6,323 nucleotides of DNA from NCBI GenBank assembly GCA_022360075.1, contig JAKSDN010000199.1, positions 1 to 6,323 of the forward strand, read 5' to 3'. This DNA is from Kiloniellales bacterium (GTDB taxonomy: Bacteria; Pseudomonadota; Alphaproteobacteria; Kiloniellales; JAKSDN01). Both the position numbers and the translations under genes were made by a program. Of this stretch, positions 1-4,793 are shown piece by piece; positions within the stretch are counted from its first letter, which is position 1; each line of letters opens with the position of its first letter. A model generated the notes under the pieces. It saw nothing but the letters and a program-made list of their open reading frames with translations. It had not been told where the DNA came from and searched no databases.

Positions 1-650
1 ACCCAATCCTGGGGCCAGAAGCCGGTTGTCCGGAAGGCGAAGGCCGTGGACGCCGCGACGACGGAGAGACCGTGGAACTCGAAAGCCTCCCGGGCGCGCG
101 GCATGTGCCAGGCATGGGTCACCAGAACGATCGAAGAAAGCCCCGCCTCGGCCAGAATCGGCGCCGTGAGGGCTGCGTTCTGGAAGGTATTCCTGGAGCG
201 GCCCTCGACGTGGTGGACCTCGACCCGGAAGTCGCCTTCGAGCGCGAGCCTCATCGCTTCGCCGACGGAGCGTTCGGACCGGCCGATTCGGCCGCCGGTG
301 ACCAAGAGCGGCAGGCCGGTCTCCCGCTGGAGCTTGGCGCCGTAGCGAATCCGCTCGAGCGTGAGCGCCCCGACCGTATCGCCGCCGAATTCCGGCGTAT
401 CGTGGCGCAGGTCCGCGCCCAGGACCACGATGGCCTCGGCTTGCAGCATTTCCGGACCGGCGGGACCGGGGACTTCGCCCTGGAGGCCGGCGAGCAAGGC
501 GGCGGCGACGTAGGGGGTGCTCAGAAGGTAGAGCCCGAGTGCGCCGGCCGAGCCGAGCAGGAGCGCGGCACGCCCGAAGCGCCGGACCAGGAGCAAGGCC
601 AGCAACCAGGCCACCAGGGCAAGGAAAACGGGATCGACGAGTTGCGGCAT
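1..650 (-). CDS. YdcF family (DUF218) membrane-anchored protein, 3' end truncated by window
   Basis: Read on the minus strand from ATG at 650, this frame stays open to the window edge and gives 216 complete residues. An in-frame TAG six codons upstream, with no other start between, fixes the start. Residues about 7-22 and 28-46 are hydrophobic and look like two membrane segments. The YdcF/ElyC/SanA domain follows: AIVVLGAD (73-80), GALTLERIRYGAKL (94-107), LLVTGG (115-120), EGRSRNTFQNA (149-159, conserved E149, N154, N158) and VTHAWHMPRA (177-186, H182 and R185). The GFWPQDW at 210-216 resembles the usual run-in to the family's final helix, so perhaps 30-50 residues are missing. E. coli ElyC is linked to envelope and peptidoglycan integrity and SanA to vancomycin tolerance; the biochemical activity is generally unassigned, so the role here is inferred to be envelope-related. 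No strong Shine-Dalgarno is seen. It is transcribed divergently from the methyltransferase gene. Confidence 0.9.
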   Translation of the reverse strand, partial: MPQLVDPVFLALVAWLLALLLVRRFGRAALLLGSAGALGLYLLSTPYVAAALLAGLQGEVPGPAGPEMLQAEAIVVLGADLRHDTPEFGGDTVGALTLERIRYGAKLQRETGLPLLVTGGRIGRSERSVGEAMRLALEGDFRVEVHHVEGRSRNTFQNAALTAPILAEAGLSSIVLVTHAWHMPRAREAFEFHGLSVVAASTAFAFRTTGFWPQDW

Positions 651-736
651 GGCGGGACGGCTCGGCTAAAGGAAGCGCTAACGGCTTGGGTCTATAGGCG
701 GGCGATCCTGATGGGCTGCTGCCGGGGACGAAAGGC

Positions 737-771
737 CAAAGTGTCGCGCAAAGTCGCCACCGATGACTTTG
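737..771. repeat. CAAAGT half-site cluster (two direct, one inverted) in a divergent intergenic region
   Basis: CAAAGT occurs at 737-742 and 749-754, exactly 12 bp apart, and its reverse complement ACTTTG at 766-771. The second and third copies form a perfect 7-bp inverted repeat, CAAAGTC (749-755) and GACTTTG (765-771), around a 9-nt centre; a 3-bp GCG/CGC extension is possible beyond a 2-nt bulge. It lies in the 261-bp gap between the YdcF-family gene and the methyltransferase gene, where an operator would be expected. The sequence is AT-richer than its surroundings. It could equally be an RNA hairpin in either leader or chance. The rest of 651-911 contains short GC-rich palindromes (786-800, 815-826) and no gene I can support. 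Confidence 0.35.
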
Positions 772-911
772 AGCGCTTGCCCGCACTGGCCAGCCCTGGC
801 TAAGACGTGGCATCCCAGGCACCTGGCGGGTGTCGGCAGACCGCGAGCAGGCGATTGTAGGCAGGGCGACAGCTAGGACGGACGGATCACGGACACGACG
901 GGAAAGACGGA

Positions 912-1703
912 ATGTTCGAACCTCTCACGCTGGGCTATCTGACCGCCGCCGTCCTCCTCGTCGGCCTTGTGGCCATTTTCCTCGTCTCCGCCTACACGCT
1001 GCACAAGATGCGGCGCGTGCATGTGATGCTCTACGAAATCCGCGCGAACGAGGGCCGGGAGCGGGACGAAGCCTTGTTCAAGCAGTACCGGCAGCTCGAA
1101 GCCCTGCATGCCCTGCACCTCGAGTTCGGCTTCGATAAGGCGCTTCCCGCCACGCGGGGCTGGGCCGCCTCGCCCGACTTCCTCCTCGTGATCGCCCGCG
1201 CCGTGCAGGAGTGGCGTCCCAAGGTGATCGTCGAATGTGGCTCCGGCGGCTCGACCGTCGTCCTCGCCCACTGCGCCCGGCGCAACGGTGACGGCCATGT
1301 CTACAGCCTCGACCACGACCCTGCCTTCGCCGCGGCCACACGACGCGAGCTCGAGCGCCACGGGCTTCAAGACTTCGCCACCGTGATCGACGCGCCGCTG
1401 ACCGAGCACCGCATCGGCGACAGGGACTGGCCCTGGTATGCTGTCGAGGCGCTGCCCGGCGACCCGATCGACATGCTGATCGTCGACGGGCCGCCGCTGC
1501 CGGTGGACAGCCTGGCGCGCTATCCCGCAGGTCCGCTGCTATTTTCCCGATTGGCCAAGCAGGCCGTGGTCTACCTCGACGACGCGGGGCGACCGGAAGA
1601 GACAAAGATCGTCGCGCGCTGGCAGCAGGAGTTCGATATCCGCCAATCCACGAGCCATGCGACGGAGAAAGGCTGCGTGGCTCTGTGGTTGGAGGGCTCT
1701 TAG
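912..1703 (+). CDS. Membrane-anchored class I SAM-dependent methyltransferase
   Basis: This 263-residue protein has an N-terminal hydrophobic segment (about 8-28) followed by a basic HKMRR stretch, so it is probably a signal anchor with the rest in the cytosol. A charged helical region (about 37-75) links to a Rossmann-type methyltransferase fold. The SAM-binding motif I is VIVECGSGGST (105-115), the acidic end of strand 2 is VYSLDHD (130-136, D134), and strand 4 carries IDMLIVDGPP (186-195, D192). This resembles the Methyltransf_24 group of class I enzymes. The substrate cannot be read from sequence; membrane attachment suggests a lipid, polysaccharide or membrane-protein target, which is inference. 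GGGAAAG at 900-906 gives a modest ribosome binding site 5-8 nt before ATG. It appears monocistronic, divergent from the YdcF-family gene and convergent with the small gene downstream. Confidence 0.85.
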   Translation: MFEPLTLGYLTAAVLLVGLVAIFLVSAYTLHKMRRVHVMLYEIRANEGRERDEALFKQYRQLEALHALHLEFGFDKALPATRGWAASPDFLLVIARAVQEWRPKVIVECGSGGSTVVLAHCARRNGDGHVYSLDHDPAFAAATRRELERHGLQDFATVIDAPLTEHRIGDRDWPWYAVEALPGDPIDMLIVDGPPLPVDSLARYPAGPLLFSRLAKQAVVYLDDAGRPEETKIVARWQQEFDIRQSTSHATEKGCVALWLEGS

Positions 1704-1720
1704 GCGGCCGCCTTCTCCGC

Positions 1721-1990
1721 TCACTTGTCTCGACGCGGCGGGTCTTCGGCCGCGTCGCGATCGAGGGCGAGCTGATCGAGCTCGACCCGATCCAAGAGAC
1801 AGGACGCGTCGCCAGGCGCCTCCGCCTCTCCCTTCGCCGACCCGCAACGTGGACAATGCTGCGTGACCAGCCGCCGGCGGCCCGGCTCGATCGCGAGCGC
1901 CAGCGCGCAAGCGCCCCTACCGGCGAAGGGATCGCGATAGAGCGCGTCGTCGGCCTCCGGCGACGCCGGGGATGGTCGGTCTTCGGTCAT
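1721..1990 (-). CDS. Hypothetical 89-residue acidic protein with a CPRC motif
   Basis: I do not recognise this protein. The minus-strand frame opens further upstream, to 2083, but ATG at 1990 (MTEDRPSP) gives the most protein-like product. It is rich in Asp, Glu, Ala and Leu, with DDALYRDPFAGRGACALALAIEP near residues 15-37 and QHCPRCG at about 43-49. The latter looks like half of a zinc knuckle; no second CxxC is present. About three quarters of codons end in G or C, but the overlapping plus-strand frame (1685-2098) scores similarly, so codon bias does not decide. That plus-strand product is arginine-rich and less protein-like. The placement fits: the stop is 17 bp from the methyltransferase stop (convergent), and 154 bp separate its start from the rhodanese start (divergent). 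No clear Shine-Dalgarno is seen. It may be a real small gene or a non-coding gap. Confidence 0.45.
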   Translation of the reverse strand: MTEDRPSPASPEADDALYRDPFAGRGACALALAIEPGRRRLVTQHCPRCGSAKGEAEAPGDASCLLDRVELDQLALDRDAAEDPPRRDK

Positions 1991-2067
1991 GGCTTCGCAG
2001 GAACCTTGAGCGAGTCCCAAGACCCTGCCGTCACCAGGGTTAACGGAGAGTTGAAGCGAGGCGCGCA

Positions 2068-2096
2068 TTTCCGTAGCGCCCAAGAATCGCTATCTT
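2068..2096 (+). promoter_or_regulatory. Candidate sigma70-type promoter of the rhodanese-transporter pair
   Basis: TATCTT at 2091-2096 is a fair -10 element, and TTTCCG at 2068-2073 is a weak -35 (three of six matches to TTGACA) with a 17-nt spacer. It sits about 50 nt before the rhodanese start in a locally AT-richer stretch. AATCG is repeated at 2085-2089 and 2097-2101, flanking the -10, which could be a regulator contact. The match is weak and the call rests mainly on position. Confidence 0.25.
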
Positions 2097-2118
2097 AATC
2101 GGATTACCCGCAGCGCAG

Positions 2119-2133
2119 TCGGATCTGGTCCGA
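2119..2133 (+). other. Small hairpin in the rhodanese leader next to the Shine-Dalgarno
   Basis: TCGGA (2119-2123) and TCCGA (2129-2133) form a perfect 5-bp stem around the loop TCTGG. The 3' arm ends one base before the AGGAG ribosome binding site. In mRNA it could stack close to the ribosome entry site and modulate translation, but a 5-bp stem is only modestly stable and could be chance. Confidence 0.3.
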
Positions 2134-2134
2134 A

Positions 2135-2139
2135 AGGAG
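2135..2139 (+). promoter_or_regulatory. Strong Shine-Dalgarno of the rhodanese gene
   Basis: AGGAG, within AAAGGAG, lies 5 nt before ATG at 2145. It is the best ribosome binding site in the window and settles the start codon, which also gives a well-formed signal peptide. Confidence 0.8.
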
Positions 2140-2144
2140 TTCGC

Positions 2145-3086
2145 ATGACCCGCGTTCTCACCCTTGTCGCAGCGCTCTTCGCCGCGGCCCCACTGCTCGC
2201 CCCTGATCAGGTCTCGGCCGGGTCGGCCTGGCCGGCGCTGGTGGATTCTGCCTGGCTCCGCGCAAACCTCGAGAAGCCCGATCTGGTGGTGCTCGACGTG
2301 CGCAACAAGCTGGGCCAAGCCTCGCGCAAGGACTTCGAGGCGGGCCACGTCCCGGGCGCCGTCTACAGCGACTACCTCAGGGCCGGCTGGCGCACCAAGG
2401 TCGACGGCATCGCCGGACAGTTGCCCCCGCTGCCGCAGCTCGAGGCGCTGATCGGCGGCCTGGGCATCGGCAATGACAGCCATGTCGTGATCGTCGCCGG
2501 CGGCCAAAGCGCCCTCGATATGGGCAGCGCCACGCGCGTCTATTTCACCTTCAAGGTGCTCGGCCACGACGCGGTTTCGGTCCTCGACGGCGGCTGGAAG
2601 GCTTACGCCGCCGACCCGGCCAATCCGATCGAAAGCGGCTGGAACACGCCCGAGCCGGAGATTTTCGCAGCCAAGCTGCGTCCCGAGCTTCTCGCCGACC
2701 GCCTCGAGGTGGCGTCGGCCGTTGCCGACGGCACGGCCCTGATCGACTATCGGCCGCCGCCGCAGTTCGAGGGTCGGGCCAAGCACCCGCTGGCCAGGCG
2801 CGCCGGCACCATTCCCGGCGCCCGGTCTCTGCCGGAGAGCCGTCTCACCGAGGCCAGCGGCCACTTCACCAAGCCGGAGACGCTGACCGGCCTCTTGGCG
2901 GAGATCGGCGTGGCGCCGGAGTCCGAGAGCATCGCCTTCTGCAACACCGGCCATTGGGCTTCGCTCGGCTGGTTCGCCAACTACGCCCTGCTCGGCAACG
3001 AGAAGGCCAAGCTCTACGACGGCTCGATGGTCGACTGGACCGCGATGGATTCGGCCGCCGTCGAGAAGAGCTGCGCTACCTGCTGA
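2145..3086 (+). CDS. Exported tandem-domain rhodanese (sulfurtransferase)
   Basis: This 313-residue protein starts with a typical Sec signal peptide: R3, a hydrophobic core at about 4-19, and probable cleavage after VSA (23-25). It should therefore act in the periplasm. Two rhodanese domains follow. The first (about 30-155) keeps the fold signatures VLDVR (49-53), HVPGA (68-72) and VLDGGW (146-151) but has no cysteine in its loop (GGQSALDMGS, 119-128), as usual for the inactive half of tandem rhodaneses. The second (about 185-302) has LIDYR (199-203), GTIPGA (221-226) and an active-site loop with Cys266 in FCNTGHWAS (265-273), followed by LYDGSMVDW (290-298). Such enzymes move sulfane sulfur from donors such as thiosulfate to an acceptor thiol. 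The protein ends SCATC, with Cys310 and Cys313 forming a CxxC at the extreme C-terminus, an unusual tail. The YeeE/YedE transporter gene starts 6 bp after the stop, so the two are almost certainly co-transcribed and linked in sulfur handling. The natural donor is not determined by sequence. Confidence 0.92.
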   Translation: MTRVLTLVAALFAAAPLLAPDQVSAGSAWPALVDSAWLRANLEKPDLVVLDVRNKLGQASRKDFEAGHVPGAVYSDYLRAGWRTKVDGIAGQLPPLPQLEALIGGLGIGNDSHVVIVAGGQSALDMGSATRVYFTFKVLGHDAVSVLDGGWKAYAADPANPIESGWNTPEPEIFAAKLRPELLADRLEVASAVADGTALIDYRPPPQFEGRAKHPLARRAGTIPGARSLPESRLTEASGHFTKPETLTGLLAEIGVAPESESIAFCNTGHWASLGWFANYALLGNEKAKLYDGSMVDWTAMDSAAVEKSCATC

Positions 3087-3092
3087 CCGACC

Positions 3093-4319
3093 GTGAGCTC
3101 GCTCGCCGACACGCGCCCGATCCTCGGTTCCGAAGCCGGCAGTAGCCTGCCCGGCCCCGACTGGCGCGTCGTGGGCCCGGCAGCGGTGCTGGTCTTTGGC
3201 GGTGCGGCCGCCTTGGTCGCGGAATTCGGCTGGCGCGAGGCCGGGCTCTATCTGCTCGGCGGCGCGCTCGGGCTGGTGCTCTACCACGCGACCTTCGGCT
3301 TCGCCTCGAGCTGGCGGCGCTTTCTGACCGAGGGCCGCGGCGCCGGTCTGCGCGCCCAGTTGCTGATGCTGGCCCTGGCCACGGCGATCTTCTTCCCGGT
3401 GCTCGCGGACGGCAGCCTGTTCGGCCGCTCGGTCGGCGGCGCCGTGGCGCCCGTGGGCGTCTCGGTGATGATCGGCGCCTTCCTCTTCGGCCTCGGCATG
3501 CAGCTCGGCGGCGGCTGCGCCTCGGGCACGCTTTACAGCGTCGGCGGCGGCTCGACGCGCATGGTCGTGACCCTGCTGTTCTTCATGGTCGGCTCGCTGA
3601 TCGGCACCGCCCACCTGCCCTGGTGGCTCGGGCAGCCGAGCCTCGGCTCGATCTCGCTGCCGCGCGAGCTGGGCCTGACCCCGGCGCTCGGCCTGCAGCT
3701 CGCGGTCTTTGCCGCGATCGCGCTCGGCAGCCTGGTCTGGGAGCGGCGGCGTCACGGTCGGAAGGAGGCCCGCGCCGATTACGCTTTGCCCTTGAGCCGC
3801 CGGCTGCTGCAGGGCCCTTGGCCGCTGCTCTGGGGCGCGGTCCTGCTGGCGCTGCTGAACGTCGCGACCCTCGGGCTGGCCGGCCATCCCTGGACCGTCA
3901 GCTTCGGCTACACGCTCTGGGGCGCCAAGGCCGCGAGCGCCGCGGGGATCGACGTCGGCACCTGGGCCTTCTGGACCTGGCCGTTCCCGAGCCGGGCCCT
4001 GGAGGGCAGCCTGTTCGAGAACTCGACCTCGCTGATGAACTTCGGGATCCTGGTCGGCGCCTTCCTGGCCGCCGGCCTCGCCGGCAAGTTCGCGCCGGCC
4101 CGCTCGATTCCCCTGGGCTCGGTCCTGGCCGCCGTGCTCGGCGGCCTGCTGATGGGCTATGGCGCCCGTCTCGCCTTCGGCTGCAACGTCGGCGCCTACT
4201 TCTCCGGCATAGCCTCGGGCAGCTTGCACGGCTGGCTCTGGTTTGCCGCCGCGCTCGTCGGCACCTACGGCGGCGCCCGCCTGAGGCCGCTCTTCGGACT
4301 CGACCCCAAGCCCAATTGA
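3093..4319 (+). CDS. YeeE/YedE family (Sulf_transp) thiosulfate-type transporter
   Basis: This 408-residue integral membrane protein has about ten hydrophobic segments, roughly at 27-46, 51-70, 86-104, 119-137, 156-176, 197-217, 242-262, 311-333, 339-360 and 380-400. Hallmarks of the family are GMQLGGGCASGTLYSVGGGS (about 135-154, Cys142) in the first half and GYGARLAFGCNVGAYFSG (about 355-372, Cys364) in the second, which match the pore cysteine motifs of YeeE/TsuA thiosulfate channels. These two are the only cysteines I find. The site usually holding a further cysteine near the N-terminal half, in a GF-C-x-x-x-x-R type motif, reads GFASSWRRF with Ala71. Start is GTG at 3093, 6 bp after the rhodanese stop and without a visible Shine-Dalgarno, which suggests translational coupling. 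Likely role: inner-membrane uptake of thiosulfate or a related sulfur compound. The exact substrate is inferred from the family. No TusA/YeeD gene follows. Confidence 0.9.
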   Translation: MSSLADTRPILGSEAGSSLPGPDWRVVGPAAVLVFGGAAALVAEFGWREAGLYLLGGALGLVLYHATFGFASSWRRFLTEGRGAGLRAQLLMLALATAIFFPVLADGSLFGRSVGGAVAPVGVSVMIGAFLFGLGMQLGGGCASGTLYSVGGGSTRMVVTLLFFMVGSLIGTAHLPWWLGQPSLGSISLPRELGLTPALGLQLAVFAAIALGSLVWERRRHGRKEARADYALPLSRRLLQGPWPLLWGAVLLALLNVATLGLAGHPWTVSFGYTLWGAKAASAAGIDVGTWAFWTWPFPSRALEGSLFENSTSLMNFGILVGAFLAAGLAGKFAPARSIPLGSVLAAVLGGLLMGYGARLAFGCNVGAYFSGIASGSLHGWLWFAAALVGTYGGARLRPLFGLDPKPN

Positions 4320-4382
4320 GCGAAGGCTTGTTGGACTCCGGGGCCTGCTGCCACAATCCGCAGGTAGCCTCCGGGGGTTGGC

Positions 4383-4634
4383 GTGCGCTCTATCCTCTGC
4401 CTTGCGGCCCGTCTCGCCACTGTCCTGGCCTTGGCCCTGGCGGCTTTGTCTTGCTCCAGCGCCGAGCCGGAGCCGAGGCCGACGTTCCGCACGGCACCCC
4501 CGACCAAGCCGGCCACGACCCCGCCGGTCAGCACGGCGCCCGGTTATCCCTCCCTGGGCGATGTCGTCGACGAGGTCCAGGCCCGGCGCCGGCTGATCCG
4601 GCAGCTCGAAGAGCTCGAGAAGGACGAGCCCTGA
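4383..4634 (+). CDS. Small putative lipoprotein (83 aa), function unknown
   Basis: GTG at 4383 begins an 83-residue frame with strong G/C preference at third codon positions. The N-terminus has R2 and R10, a hydrophobic core (about 11-22) and AALSC, giving a possible lipobox cysteine at residue 24. The lipobox is imperfect (Ala rather than Leu at -3), so simple secretion is an alternative. A Pro/Thr-rich stretch (about 27-55), probably a flexible tether, follows. The C-terminal third (about 58-83) is charged and helix-prone, with QARRRLIRQLEELEKDEP. GGGGG at 4373-4377 may serve as a weak ribosome binding site. It lies 63 bp after the transporter stop and 159 bp before the DegP start. It could be the end of the sulfur transcript or an independent envelope gene. 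I do not recognise a family. Confidence 0.65.
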   Translation: MRSILCLAARLATVLALALAALSCSSAEPEPRPTFRTAPPTKPATTPPVSTAPGYPSLGDVVDEVQARRRLIRQLEELEKDEP

Positions 4635-4647
4635 GGCGGTCCTCGGC

Positions 4648-4665
4648 TGGCCGTCGCGCCGGCCA
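4648..4665 (+). terminator. Terminator-like hairpin after the lipoprotein gene
   Basis: TGGCCG (4648-4653) and CGGCCA (4660-4665) form a perfect 6-bp stem with a 6-nt loop, 14 nt after the lipoprotein stop. A proper T-run is missing: the nearest is CTTT at 4677-4680, 11 nt further on. It may end the upstream transcript weakly or simply protect the mRNA end. Position favours the call, the missing T tract argues against it. The rest of the gap up to 4780 shows no gene and no clear promoter; TTTAAT at 4678-4683 is -10-like but lacks a -35 partner. Confidence 0.3.
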
Positions 4666-4780
4666 ACATGAACAAGCTTTAATGATCCGGACAGGCAACG
4701 TTCATCCGTAACTCCCAGGTCTCAGCGGAATCGGGACCGCGCCTCGCCACGCGCCCGGCTTGGACCCGCCGTCTAGACCG

Positions 4781-4785
4781 AGGGG
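4781..4785 (+). promoter_or_regulatory. Shine-Dalgarno of the DegP-like gene
   Basis: AGGGG lies 8 nt before ATG at 4794. It supports this start over the in-frame GTG at 4860, which would give a shorter signal peptide but has no comparable upstream site. Confidence 0.6.
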
Positions 4786-4793
4786 ATCGCAGG

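Noticed and set aside
691..696. Minus-strand TATAGA, a possible -10 for the YdcF-family gene
   Set aside because: It is about 40 nt from the start, as expected, but no -35-like hexamer lies at 16-18 nt spacing.
72..803. Plus-strand frame of 243 codons over the start of the window
   Set aside because: It is the shadow of the minus-strand YdcF-family gene, whose motifs are unmistakable; its tail from ATG 711 (30 codons) has no good ribosome binding site or recognisable product.
777..806. TTGCCC - 18 nt - TAAGAC as a promoter for the methyltransferase gene
   Set aside because: Both hexamers are poor matches and the site is more than 100 nt upstream; not enough to call.
1685..2098. Plus-strand frame of 137 codons after the methyltransferase
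   Set aside because: Arginine-rich product with no motif. Codon bias does not exclude it, but the opposite-strand frame gives a more protein-like sequence and a cleaner gene layout.
2040..4229. A stop-free minus-strand frame of 729 codons antisense to the rhodanese and transporter
   Set aside because: It is rich in Arg, Gln, Glu and Gly with no domain signature, and spans two genes that are both clearly real. Strong G/C third-position bias commonly leaves antisense frames open.
4344..4364. CCTGC/GCAGG hairpin with an 11-nt loop after the transporter gene, plus an 8-bp direct repeat CTCCGGGG (4336 and 4369)
   Set aside because: Short stem, large loop and no T-run; in such GC-rich DNA repeats and stems of this size occur by chance.
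3623..4711. Plus-strand frame of 362 codons overlapping the transporter and the lipoprotein gene
   Set aside because: Arg/Ala/Gly-rich, low-complexity product overlapping two better-supported genes in another frame.
4635..4793. Search for an RpoE/EcfG (GGAAC...CGTT) or heat-shock promoter before the DegP-like gene
   Set aside because: TGAAC (4669-4673) and CGTT (4699-4702) are present but about 25 nt apart, too far for an ECF promoter; no heat-shock consensus was visible.
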